A DNA stretch of 64,000 nucleotides from contig NZ_JADOGI010000033.1 of the NCBI RefSeq assembly GCF_015645445.1, positions 1-64,000 of the forward strand. The letters are read 5' to 3'. How positions within the stretch are numbered: position 1 is the first letter of the stretch; the number at the start of each line of letters is the position of its first letter. This DNA is from Nonomuraea cypriaca. GTDB lineage: Bacteria > Actinomycetota > Actinomycetes > Streptosporangiales > Streptosporangiaceae. This document shows, piece by piece, positions 42,133 through 50,329 of this stretch. The notes under the pieces are model-generated. The model did no database searches. It saw only the letters and a list, made by a program, of their open reading frames with translations, and had not been told where the DNA came from. Both the position numbers and the translations under genes were made by a program.

Positions 42133-44408
42133 CCGACATCTCGCGGCGGGACCGGGTGCGGTTCAGGTTGTCGCGGTTGTCCCAGCGGACCGGCGCGCAC
42201 CTGCCTGAGCTGGGGCTCACCGGCATGGTGACGATCGGCGGGTTGTTCCTGCTGCTGCAGGAGGAGCTGGTCAAGAAGGTGGCGGGCGGGCTCGAGCTCT
42301 GGCAGCTCGCACTCCTCGCGATTCCGCTGCCCGTCGCGACCGCCTGGCTCACCCACGCCGTACGCCGCCGCTCCCGCAAGGCGACGCCCCAGCCGCCGAA
42401 CGGCCGCCTGCCCTTCCCCGACAGGATCGACCTGCTCATCGGCAGGGAGACCGAGCTCCAGCAGGTCAGGGACCGGGCGAAGGAGAGCGGCATCGTCGTG
42501 GTGCGCGGCCCGATGGGGATGGGCACGTCCGCCCTGGCGATCCGCGCCACGTGGGAGCTGGCCCCCGAGGCCCGCATGCAGCGGTACGCCGACGTACGCG
42601 GCCCCGACAGAGACCGTCCGGAAACGCCGCTGAGCGTGGCCCAGCGCGTGCTGCGTACACTCGACCGGCCGCCCGGCGTCATCCAGGAGGCGGCGGACGC
42701 GGCCCCGCAGGTGATCGACGCCCTCACCGGCACCGGCCGGGTGCTCCTGCTCGACAACGTCAGCACGTGGAGCCAGGTCGCCTGGCTGCCGCCCCGGGTG
42801 CCTGGCGCGCACATCGTGGTGGCGGGGACGTTCACCGAGGAGCCGCCGCAGCGCATCGAGCCGGTCCAGCTCGGCCCGCTCGGCCCCGAGGCGGGACGCG
42901 ACCTGCTGGCCCGCCACATCGGCGACGACCGCGCCGCCCGCGACCCCCGCGCCACGGGGCTGCTGGTCGACGCCTGCCTGGGCAGCCCGTTGGAGATCGT
43001 CAGGATCGGCCGCTGGCTGGCCCGCAACCCGGGCATCCCCCTGAAGTCGCTCGTCGACGACCTGCGGATGCTGTCCATCGACGAGAAGCTCGGATTCCTG
43101 CTCGACCTGAGCATCAGGCAGCTCAGGCCGACGGCCAAGGAGCTGTTCGTCCTGCTGGCCGGGCTGCCGATCGCCGAGGTCGACCACCAGGCCGCCGCGG
43201 CCCTGCTCGGGTTGCCGTCCGCCGAGGACGCGATCAGGGAATTGGCCGGCCTCGGCCTCGTGGAGAACGTACGGATGACGCGCGTCAGAGTGACCAGCGC
43301 GTTCCGCGGCGGCGGTGCGGAGGAGCGGACGCCGCGCGTGGACGCGGCCTGGCGGCGTCTGGTGGAGCACTTCGCCGGCCAGGCCGACGTGTTCGCCGCG
43401 CGACTGCCCGCCGCCGAGGCGCGCACCTGGTTCGCGATCGAGGACCGGGCGCTGCTGCAGGTGCTGGCCCGCCCCGAGCCCGCGCCCAAGACCGGTCGCG
43501 CGCTCGGGCGGATCGCGGACGGGCTGGAGACCTGGTTCCGGCTGGAACAGCGGCACGAGGACCGGCTGCGCGCCGCGAAGGCGCTGGCCAGGGCCGCCAA
43601 GGCGCTCGGCGACGAGCACGTGCAGGCCACGGCCGAGCTGCGCCAGTGCGCGGTCCTGCTCATCGCCGGCGATCCGCGCGCGGCGCGGCGGCACTTCAAC
43701 GAGGCGGCCGACCTGCGGGTCAGGGTGGAGTCGTGGCCCGCCGAGCTGCACCTGGAACACGCGGCGATCCTGCTGGCCGACGGGGACGAGTTCACCGCCG
43801 TCGAGTCCGCGCTGGTCCGCTACGGGCAGGCGCTGTCCGGCGGCGACGTCGCGGGGCACGCGCTGCGGCTGATCAACGTGGCCGCGCTGCTCGTACGCAA
43901 GGGGCAGACGCTCGATCACGACGGGCACGGCCCCGAGGCCCGCCGCCTGTACGCCGACGCCCGCGCCGTGCTCTTCCAGGCGCTCGACCTGGCGGGGCGG
44001 GCCGGCGACCCCGGGGCGGAGGCGCACGCGGAAGAGCTGCTCGCGCTCACGCACCACTACCTCGACCTGGCCTACGACGCCCGCTCGCACCTGGAGCGGG
44101 CCGAGCGGCTCTACGCGGAGAACGCCGACGAGATCGGCCGCGCGCGCTGCCTCGTGCAGCGGGCCGGCGCCCTGCTGGAGGATCCGGGACAGGACACCGA
44201 GGAGGTGGCGAAGCTGCTGGACGACGCGCTGCCCGGCCTGCCGCCCGCGGGGGTGAGCACCGCGCTGGCGCACCTCCACCTGGGGCGGCTACGGCCTGAA
44301 CGGGCCGGCGAGCACCGGGACGCCGGCCTGGCGGCGCTCGCCCCCTGGGACGGCATCGCGGAGCCCCGGCAGGTCAGCGAGCTACGAACCCGCTTAGCGA
44401 CCCTCTGA
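42129..44408 (+). CDS. Membrane-anchored STAND (NB-ARC-like) protein with altered P-loop
   Basis: 759 residues. Two membrane helices (about 30-45 and 57-77) precede the NTPase region, which starts FPDRIDLLIGRETELQQVRD. Walker A reads GPMGMGTS (127-134), with Thr in place of the catalytic Lys; Walker B is RVLLLDNV. Helical repeats follow to the C-terminus (for example LRAAKALARAAKALGDEHVQ, ATAELRQCAVLLIAGDPRAA). It is translationally coupled to the permease gene. A NTPase that binds but does not hydrolyse nucleotide, tied to a transporter-like sensor, is the best reading. Confidence 0.7.
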   Translation: MTDISRRDRVRFRLSRLSQRTGAHLPELGLTGMVTIGGLFLLLQEELVKKVAGGLELWQLALLAIPLPVATAWLTHAVRRRSRKATPQPPNGRLPFPDRIDLLIGRETELQQVRDRAKESGIVVVRGPMGMGTSALAIRATWELAPEARMQRYADVRGPDRDRPETPLSVAQRVLRTLDRPPGVIQEAADAAPQVIDALTGTGRVLLLDNVSTWSQVAWLPPRVPGAHIVVAGTFTEEPPQRIEPVQLGPLGPEAGRDLLARHIGDDRAARDPRATGLLVDACLGSPLEIVRIGRWLARNPGIPLKSLVDDLRMLSIDEKLGFLLDLSIRQLRPTAKELFVLLAGLPIAEVDHQAAAALLGLPSAEDAIRELAGLGLVENVRMTRVRVTSAFRGGGAEERTPRVDAAWRRLVEHFAGQADVFAARLPAAEARTWFAIEDRALLQVLARPEPAPKTGRALGRIADGLETWFRLEQRHEDRLRAAKALARAAKALGDEHVQATAELRQCAVLLIAGDPRAARRHFNEAADLRVRVESWPAELHLEHAAILLADGDEFTAVESALVRYGQALSGGDVAGHALRLINVAALLVRKGQTLDHDGHGPEARRLYADARAVLFQALDLAGRAGDPGAEAHAEELLALTHHYLDLAYDARSHLERAERLYAENADEIGRARCLVQRAGALLEDPGQDTEEVAKLLDDALPGLPPAGVSTALAHLHLGRLRPERAGEHRDAGLAALAPWDGIAEPRQVSELRTRLATL

Positions 44409-45248
44409 GGTGATGGGGGTGGCGCCGGTGGCGGTGGTGGTCAGGCGCTCGTAGACCTCGGGGGCCGTCGTCTCGCAGCCCAGCCGGTGGCCGGTCAGGT
44501 CGCCGTGGTCGTCGCTGGAGCCGGTGACGGCCAGCCCCAGGTCGCCGGCCAGCCCGTGCAGGTGCGCACGGGCCGCTGCGTCGTGGTCCATGTGCTCGGC
44601 CTCCACGCCGAAGAGCCCGGCCCGCGCCAGCTCGGCGATCCACTCGTCGGGCACGACCTCGCCGCGCTTGGCCGCCTTCGGGTGGGCCAGCACCGGGGCC
44701 CCGCCTGCAGCCCGTACCAGGCGTACGGCTCGCTCGGGGTCGAGGGCGTAGCGGGTGACGTGAGCGCGGCCGCCCGCGCCGATCCACTCCGGGGTGAACG
44801 CGAGCGCAGGCTCGGCGATCGCGCCTGCCGCGACCATGGCGCGGGCGATGTGCGGCCGCCCGACCGGCCCGCCCGCGGCCAGCGCGGCCACCTGCTCCCA
44901 GGTGACCGGCACGCCCAGCTCGACCAGCCGCTCGACGGTCAGCCGGCCCCGCACCTCGCGGGCCTGCCTGATGCGCGCGCACTCGGCCTGGAGCTCGGGT
45001 TCGAGCGGGTCGAAGAGGTAGGCCAGCAGGTGGATGCTCTGCCCGCCGCGCCGGCACGACAGCTCCATGCCGGGCACCAGCGTCAGCCCGTCGGGCAGCG
45101 CGTCGATCGCCGCGCGGTGCCCGGCGACGGTGTCGTGGTCGGTCAGCGCGAGCACGTCGAGCCCCCGCTCGCGGGCCCTGCGCACCACGTCGGCCGGGGG
45201 CTGCGTGCCGTCAGATGCGGTGCTGTGGCTGTGCAGGTCTATGCGCAT
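44394..45248 (-). CDS. PHP-domain phosphoesterase (RNase AM/TrpH-like)
   Basis: 284 residues starting MRIDLHSHSTASDGTQPPAD. All PHP metal ligands appear: HSHSTASDG, LTDHDTVAGH, GMELSC, HPKAAKRGE and SSDDHG. Family members are 5'-3' exoribonucleases or 3',5'-nucleoside bisphosphate phosphatases. It overlaps the converging STAND gene by 15 bp. Length matches the YciV/TrpH family. Confidence 0.9.
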   Translation of the reverse strand: MRIDLHSHSTASDGTQPPADVVRRARERGLDVLALTDHDTVAGHRAAIDALPDGLTLVPGMELSCRRGGQSIHLLAYLFDPLEPELQAECARIRQAREVRGRLTVERLVELGVPVTWEQVAALAAGGPVGRPHIARAMVAAGAIAEPALAFTPEWIGAGGRAHVTRYALDPERAVRLVRAAGGAPVLAHPKAAKRGEVVPDEWIAELARAGLFGVEAEHMDHDAAARAHLHGLAGDLGLAVTGSSDDHGDLTGHRLGCETTAPEVYERLTTTATGATPITSEGR

Positions 45249-45265
45249 CGCCCGATGGTAGGCCG

Positions 45266-45961
45266 TCACACCGCCACGGTGGCCAGGCTCCTGCCGTCGA
45301 GGGTCTCGATCGTGAAGTGGTTCAGGTCGGACTGAGGGAGGCTGGTGCCGCCGTGCAGCAGCAGGGGGTCGGGGGAGCCAGGAACGCCGTACCCCTTTTC
45401 CGGTACGCCCCAGCTCGCCACCACCTCGGAGCGGCCGTCGTCGCCCACCGCCGTCAGGCGGCACTGCAGCGGGCCCTTGACGCCCTTGAGCTCCAGCGCG
45501 ACGTGGGTGCCCCAGCCCTTGTCCTCCAGGCCGACGACGCCGGACACGCCGGACGCGGGGTCGGTGACGTTGTAGGTGCGGCCGGTCATGAGCAGGGCGC
45601 GGGCCGGGCTGTGGATGCTGTCCGGGTTCGGGTCGCCGGTCAGGGAGTTGACGCCGAGGAAGACGCCGGCCGCGACCAGGAGGCAGGCGGCGGCGGTCAT
45701 GAACGTACGGTGGAAGCGGCGGCGCCGGCGTTCGGCGGCGGCGCGGCGTACCAGCAGGGATTCGACCTGGGGTTCTGGCGGGCTGGGCAGGAGGTCGTCC
45801 GGGTGCACACCCTTGATCAGCTCCCCCATCGCCGCGAACGAGCCCACCTCGGCGGCGCAGACGGCGCAGCCGTCCAGATGGTGTTCGAACTCGGCCCGTT
45901 CATCCTCGCTGAGCAGGCCGAGCGCGTACGCGGCCACGTCCTCGTGGTGCACCTCGGTCAC
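45266..45961 (-). CDS. Zinc-finger anti-sigma factor (second pair)
   Basis: 231 residues. The N-terminal ZAS domain carries HHLDGCAVCAAEVG. A membrane helix (FMTAAACLLVAAGVFLGV) lies near residue 95, then an ectodomain resembling the RskA C-terminal domain (VSGVVGLEDKGWGTHVALEL, FTIETLDGRSLATVAV). It overlaps the sigma stop by 4 bp (ATGA). The external signal is unknown. Confidence 0.88.
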   Translation of the reverse strand: MTEVHHEDVAAYALGLLSEDERAEFEHHLDGCAVCAAEVGSFAAMGELIKGVHPDDLLPSPPEPQVESLLVRRAAAERRRRRFHRTFMTAAACLLVAAGVFLGVNSLTGDPNPDSIHSPARALLMTGRTYNVTDPASGVSGVVGLEDKGWGTHVALELKGVKGPLQCRLTAVGDDGRSEVVASWGVPEKGYGVPGSPDPLLLHGGTSLPQSDLNHFTIETLDGRSLATVAV

Positions 45962-46470
45962 GGCAGCGTCACCCCCCTTTCCTCCAGCGCGACGCGTAAC
46001 GCGCGCATCGCGTAGTACACGCGGGACTTCACCGTGCCCACCGGCACGCCGATCGTCTCCGCCGCCTGCTGGACCGTGCGGTCGAGCAGGAACGTCTCGG
46101 TGAGGACCTGACGATGGGCCGCCGACAGGGAGAGCATCGCGTCGGTCACCACGATCTCGCGCAGCAGTCGCTCGTCCTCGGCCGGAGCCGGCTGGACGCG
46201 CTCGGGCACCTCTTCCATGGTGTCGAGGGGCCGCGCACCGGAGCGGCGGTGGTCGTCGATGACGACGCGGCGGGCCACGGTCGCCAGCCAGGGCATCAGG
46301 GACCCCGAGTCGGTACGCAGGTCGTGGAGGTTGCGCCAGGCGCGTACCAGGGTCTCCTGTACGACGTCCTCGGCCCAGCGGCGATCGCCGCCCGTCAACC
46401 TGACGGCGAAGGCCATCAGGGAGGCGCCGTATTCGCGGTAGAGGGCTCGGACCATGGCTTCGTCGGTCAC
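45958..46470 (-). CDS. ECF sigma factor (second ZAS pair, SigK-like)
   Basis: 170 residues from GTG 46470, placed 8 bp after GAGGTG; a longer frame to 46518 is open. Region 2: LYREYGASLMAFAVRLTGG, DVVQETLVRAWRN, WLATVARRVVIDDHRR. Region 4: MLSLSAAHRQVLTETFLLDR, IGVPVGTVKSRVYYAMRAL. Similar size and pairing to the sigma at 27.2-27.7 kb indicate an old duplication. The partner anti-sigma is coupled downstream. Confidence 0.87.
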   Translation of the reverse strand: MTDEAMVRALYREYGASLMAFAVRLTGGDRRWAEDVVQETLVRAWRNLHDLRTDSGSLMPWLATVARRVVIDDHRRSGARPLDTMEEVPERVQPAPAEDERLLREIVVTDAMLSLSAAHRQVLTETFLLDRTVQQAAETIGVPVGTVKSRVYYAMRALRVALEERGVTLP

Positions 46471-46617
46471 GCGGTGATTCACCTCGCGGCTCCTCGCGCG
46501 CGCTGCGGATATCATCAAATATCGCGCTCAGATTGGACGCTCAGATTGGAATTGTTACTCTAGCTACCTGCGGGGGCCAGGGTAAGGTACTTTGCCGCCT
46601 TCACCGTCCAGCTAGAT

Positions 46618-46746
46618 TTAATGGATAAATCCTGCTTCAGTCGTCCCGAAGAGGGGATTATGATCATTCGGTTGACGATCGGCGGCAGCGCATTCGACGA
46701 GCGCAAGATCGCCGGGCGTCGTACCCGCCCCCGGCGAGGTGGTCAT
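46618..46746 (-). CDS. Possible 42-residue micro-ORF
   Basis: The frame starts MTTSPGAGTTPGDLALVECA and ends LFGTTEAGFIH. Its ATG overlaps the stop of the preceding small membrane ORF by 4 bp (ATGA), the usual coupling geometry. I recognise no family. The overlap is the only support; it may be untranslated. Confidence 0.3.
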   Translation of the reverse strand: MTTSPGAGTTPGDLALVECAAADRQPNDHNPLFGTTEAGFIH

Positions 46747-46886
46747 GAGCGCGCCTGGTAGACGCCGGACTCCACGGCGGGTGGCGCGGGGACGGGTTGC
46801 CCGGTGTCCGTCAGGGAGAAGAACAGCGACGCCGCGATCGTCGCGAGCAGGATGCCGGTGAGCACACCGAGGCCGAGCGCCTTCAT
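46743..46886 (-). CDS. Small single-pass membrane protein
   Basis: 47 residues with one N-terminal membrane helix (GLGVLTGILLATIAASLFF) and a short Pro-rich tail ending VESGVYQARS. GGGGGTG lies about 4 bp before the ATG. It follows the pseudokinase stop by 21 bp on the same strand, suggesting one transcription unit and perhaps a membrane partner. No family is recognised. Confidence 0.55.
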   Translation of the reverse strand: MKALGLGVLTGILLATIAASLFFSLTDTGQPVPAPPAVESGVYQARS

Positions 46887-46907
46887 CACGCACCCCCGGC
46901 AGATTCG

Positions 46908-48257
46908 TCAGCCATTCGGCACCTCCCCGGCCGCTGGAGCGCGCCAATCCCGATAGACCGTGTCGGCGACCATCGGCCCGTGCGCCCGGCTGGTCATGTC
47001 GAGCCGCAGCCGTACCGGCAGGCCGGCGTCGTCCAGCAGCAGCGAGAACCGGATCGGCCCCTCCGCCGCCGTCCCGCCGTCGGCGCTCTCCGCGCCCCTG
47101 ATCCGGTGCGCCAGCGCGGTCCCGGTGAGCGTCCGCCCGTCCCCCGACGCGCGCACGCCCGTCCCGGCCGCGTCGAGCAGCGCCTTGATCGTGTACGGCG
47201 AGCTGAACCGCCTGACCGACGGCGCGTGGTACTGCGCGCACGCCTGGATGTCCGGCCGGTCGGCGGCGAACGGCACCCCGTCGGCCACGCCGTCGTTCCC
47301 CGCGAGCGACACGTCGACGGGATCTGGAGCGTTCCCACAGACGATCTTCATCTCGTACGACGTCGCGGCGTTCCCGTCGAAGCTCAGCCGCCCGTCGGCG
47401 GCGAACCTCTCCCCCGTCTTCGGCGACTCGCCCTCCTGGTGGAAGGCGGCGGTGCGGCGGCCGACGGCTTCGAGCACGCCCCCCGTGTCCGGCCGCGCCG
47501 CCTGGGCGGAGACCATCGTGATCCCGCCCGCCGCCACCGCGACGACCAGCACACCGATCGCGACCCCGCCCAGGTACGCCGGCTTACGCCAGACCGGCGT
47601 GGACACGAGCGTCTCCGCGTACGGCGCCGGCTCGCGCCAGACCGGCGCGGACACGAGCCCCTCCTCGTAGGGCGCGGGCTTACGCCAGACCGGCATGGAC
47701 ACGAGCGCCTCCTCGTAGGGCGCCGGCTCGTCCGGGCTGGTCCGGTGTTCGGCCTCGCACAGCAGGTCGTCCACGGTGGCGGCGGTGGCCGCCGTGGAGT
47801 GGCCGAGCAGGATGCGTACCAGGTCGACGGAGGTGGGCCGGGCGGCGGGATCGGAGCGGCGGCACTCGTCGACGACGACGCGCAACGCCGGCGGCAGCCG
47901 GTCGAAGTCGGGCTCCTCGTCCACCTGGCACCCGGTCGCCGCGAACACGATCACGCCGGCCCAGTCGCGCACGTCGTTCGACGGGAACTCGCTGTCGCGC
48001 GGCCCGGGAGCGAAGAACGCCCGCCCCCGCGGCCCGATCATGACGTTGCCGGGGTTGAGCCGCAGCCCCGCGATCCCGGCCATGTGCAGCCTCGCCATGG
48101 TGGTGGCGCTGCCCAGCGCGAGCAGATAAAGGGCCTCGTCCCTGAATGGCCCGGCCACCCTCACGACCTCCGCCAGTGGCCGGCCTTCTCCCAGGTAATC
48201 GTGCGGCCTCAGAGCCAGCCCGGCACTCCATCCCTGAAATTCCATAGCCAACCCCAT
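46908..48257 (-). CDS. Transmembrane pseudokinase with three juxtamembrane repeats
   Basis: 449 residues from ATG 48257 (48245 is an alternative). Residues 40-150 resemble the C-lobe of a Hanks-type kinase: ATTMARLHMAGIAGLRLNPG corresponds to the catalytic loop, but HRD has become GLR, so the catalytic Asp is absent. DFG is not recognisable and the N-lobe is missing. Three 16-residue repeats follow (KPAPYEEALVSMPVWR and variants), then a membrane helix (GVAIGVLVVAVAAGGITMV) and an extracellular domain of about 190 residues. It is presumably a binding or signalling scaffold, not an enzyme. Confidence 0.65.
   Translation of the reverse strand: MGLAMEFQGWSAGLALRPHDYLGEGRPLAEVVRVAGPFRDEALYLLALGSATTMARLHMAGIAGLRLNPGNVMIGPRGRAFFAPGPRDSEFPSNDVRDWAGVIVFAATGCQVDEEPDFDRLPPALRVVVDECRRSDPAARPTSVDLVRILLGHSTAATAATVDDLLCEAEHRTSPDEPAPYEEALVSMPVWRKPAPYEEGLVSAPVWREPAPYAETLVSTPVWRKPAYLGGVAIGVLVVAVAAGGITMVSAQAARPDTGGVLEAVGRRTAAFHQEGESPKTGERFAADGRLSFDGNAATSYEMKIVCGNAPDPVDVSLAGNDGVADGVPFAADRPDIQACAQYHAPSVRRFSSPYTIKALLDAAGTGVRASGDGRTLTGTALAHRIRGAESADGGTAAEGPIRFSLLLDDAGLPVRLRLDMTSRAHGPMVADTVYRDWRAPAAGEVPNG
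47581..47724. repeat. Three in-frame 48-bp tandem repeats in the pseudokinase gene
   Basis: Units begin at 47581, 47629 and 47677 (each containing CGCCAGACCGGC) and encode the 16-residue PAPYEExLVSxPVWR repeat. The period is a multiple of three, so copy number can vary without frameshift. Confidence 0.9.
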
Positions 48258-48368
48258 GACAGCCGATCAGCTGATACACGTCCGCCGGTTTTCCGTCAGG
48301 TTGTACGCCGCCCGCGGGCTCACGGTTCAATTCGATTCAGGAAAATTCCACCGGCCGCAGGAAAAAGG

Positions 48369-49604
48369 TCAGGAAGCGTCCGATCGCCGCAGGTCGCGAA
48401 TGGCGCGGACCGACAGCATCAGAGCGCAGCAGACCAGCAGCATCGCCGAGGCGAAGAAGAGATACGGCCGGGCGCCGACCTGCTCGCCGACCGGCCCCGC
48501 CATGGCCCGGCCGACGGGCTGCATGACGAACGAGCCCGCCACGTCGTAGGCGTGCACCCGGCCGAGCAGCGCCGCGGGGATGTGCGTCTGCACGCTTGTG
48601 TGGAACATGACGAGCCAGAAGGCCATCCCCGCGCCCATCAACGCGTAGCCGGTCGCGATCAGCGGCGCCGGCAGGTCGAGGGCGACCGTGAGCGGCGCGA
48701 ACAGGAACATGGACATGCTCAAGGAGCCGGCGCGTAAGGGGTGGCGGGGCCGGACCCGGGTGGCCAGCAGGCCGCCGACGACGCTGCCGACGCCCATCGC
48801 GGACATGACCAGACCGAACACGAAGGAGCCGTGCTGGGCCGCGATCGTGCTGAAGCCGAGGGTCTGGTTGGGGCCGAACACCGTCAGCGCGCCCAGCATC
48901 CAGATCGCGATGACGCCCCAGAGCCACGTACGGGACCGGAACTCCTGCCAGCCTTCGACGAGTTGCCTGCGCAGCGACGTCCGCACCTCCGGACGGGTGT
49001 GCACGATGCCGCGCAGCCCCAGCAGGCAGATGCCGCTGATGCCGAAGGTCGCCGCGTCGACGGCGAGGACGACGGCCGGGGACGACACGGCGAGCAGCAG
49101 TCCGGCGAACGCCGGGCCGAGCACGGTCATCATCGACTCGGACACCCGCAGCGTCGCGTTGGCCGCCTGCACGTCCTTGGCGATCTGCGGGATGACCGTG
49201 GCCACGCCGGGCTGGAACGCGGCCGTACCGAGGCCGACGGACATCAGCAGGACGAGCACGACCCAGAGGGGTGGCGTGGTCACGAAGAAGGCGGTGGCCA
49301 GCAGGCCCTGGAAGACGAGGCGGCCGGCGTCGGCGCCGATCATCATCCGCCGCGCGCCGAATCGGTCAGAAAGAACGCCGCCGAATACCACGAAAATCGC
49401 CAGCGGCGTGATATGGGCGGCCAGCGCATAACCGACGCCGCTGGCCCCGTACCCGGATTCCAGCATGGCGGCGGTGAGCGCCACCGGAAGCATCATGTCG
49501 CCGATGGTCGACGTCGTACGTGCGACAAAGAACCGAGTGAAATCCGGGGACCAGAGTCGGGGGGCGAGATCTCTCTTTTGTCCAATGGCCACGAGCGGGC
49601 ACAC
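48369..49604 (-). CDS. MFS transporter
   Basis: 411 residues with twelve hydrophobic segments and the MFS loop 2-3 motif VFGGVLSDRFGARRMMIGAD. The sequence FFVARTTSTIGDMMLPVALT at the N-terminus and LVMSAMGVGSVVGGLLATRV are typical of the drug/multidrug-type exporters of actinomycetes. The substrate is unknown. It is divergent from the PH-like membrane protein, whose MerR-type promoter lies in the shared 112-bp spacer. Confidence 0.85.
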   Translation of the reverse strand: MCPLVAIGQKRDLAPRLWSPDFTRFFVARTTSTIGDMMLPVALTAAMLESGYGASGVGYALAAHITPLAIFVVFGGVLSDRFGARRMMIGADAGRLVFQGLLATAFFVTTPPLWVVLVLLMSVGLGTAAFQPGVATVIPQIAKDVQAANATLRVSESMMTVLGPAFAGLLLAVSSPAVVLAVDAATFGISGICLLGLRGIVHTRPEVRTSLRRQLVEGWQEFRSRTWLWGVIAIWMLGALTVFGPNQTLGFSTIAAQHGSFVFGLVMSAMGVGSVVGGLLATRVRPRHPLRAGSLSMSMFLFAPLTVALDLPAPLIATGYALMGAGMAFWLVMFHTSVQTHIPAALLGRVHAYDVAGSFVMQPVGRAMAGPVGEQVGARPYLFFASAMLLVCCALMLSVRAIRDLRRSDAS

Positions 49605-49654
49605 TACCTGGTTCGCCGATTTCGGGCGAAGGAAATATCGGGCCCAATACCGGC

Positions 49655-49685
49655 TTGACCTTGACGCGACGTCAACGTGTCTACT
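49655..49685 (+). promoter_or_regulatory. MerR-type promoter with 19-bp spacer
   Basis: TTGACC (49655-49660) and TCTACT (49680-49685) are 19 bp apart, the long spacing corrected by MerR regulators. The spacer contains a perfect inverted repeat TTGACG-CGA-CGTCAA (49661-49675). No MerR gene lies in this window. Confidence 0.65.
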
Positions 49686-49716
49686 GGGAGGCGATCAAGC
49701 AGAGGGAAGGAGCCCC

Positions 49717-50322
49717 ATGGTCCGTGCCGCGCTTCGGGTGCTGGGATTCGAGCTGAAGGGCCTGGCGAGCATCGGTCTGTGGATCGTGCGCCGCCGCCAC
49801 GGCGTGCCCCCGGGCGCGACAGTCGTGACGTACACCAAGGAGCAGACGTTCGTGCTCTCGCTGATGTTGTTCGCGATGACGGTCGAGACCATCGTCGTGG
49901 ACCTGTTGCTGGTGGGGCTCGGCGTGCCGGACTGGGTGCGCTTCACGGTGCTGATCGCCGACCTCTACGGGCTGCTGTTCGCCGTCATGCTCGCCGCCGC
50001 CTCCGTCACCCGCCCCCACGTCCTCACCTCCGACGAACTGCGCATCAGGTACGCCGCCTACTTCGACCTGCGCGTGCCCCTCGACCAGATCGCGTCCGTA
50101 CGCACGAGCGACGGCTACCACGACGGCAGCATGGTCACCCTCAAGGACGGCCGGGTCAGCGTGGCGGTCTCCTCGCGGACCAACGTGACGATCGAGCTGA
50201 CCGAGCCGATCACCTTCGTCCGGCCGTTCGGCGCCAGGGCGGAGGCCACCTCGATCCGTTTCTTCGCCGACGACCCGAAGGCGCTCCTGGCCGCCCGCCT
50301 GGCACCCTCGGCGGCGGAGTGA
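49717..50322 (+). CDS. PH-like membrane protein
   Basis: 201 residues starting MVRAALRVLGFELKGLASIG, with GGAAGGA about 6 bp before the ATG. Two membrane helices (FVLSLMLFAMTVETIVVDLL, FTVLIADLYGLLFAVMLAAA) precede a bacterial PH-like domain (LRIRYAAYFDLRVPLDQIAS, DGRVSVAVSSRTNVTIEL). Function is unknown; the domain is often found at membranes. Its promoter carries a MerR-type operator, so it may belong to a small-molecule or stress response. Confidence 0.75.
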   Translation: MVRAALRVLGFELKGLASIGLWIVRRRHGVPPGATVVTYTKEQTFVLSLMLFAMTVETIVVDLLLVGLGVPDWVRFTVLIADLYGLLFAVMLAAASVTRPHVLTSDELRIRYAAYFDLRVPLDQIASVRTSDGYHDGSMVTLKDGRVSVAVSSRTNVTIELTEPITFVRPFGARAEATSIRFFADDPKALLAARLAPSAAE

Positions 50323-50329
50323 GCGCGGA

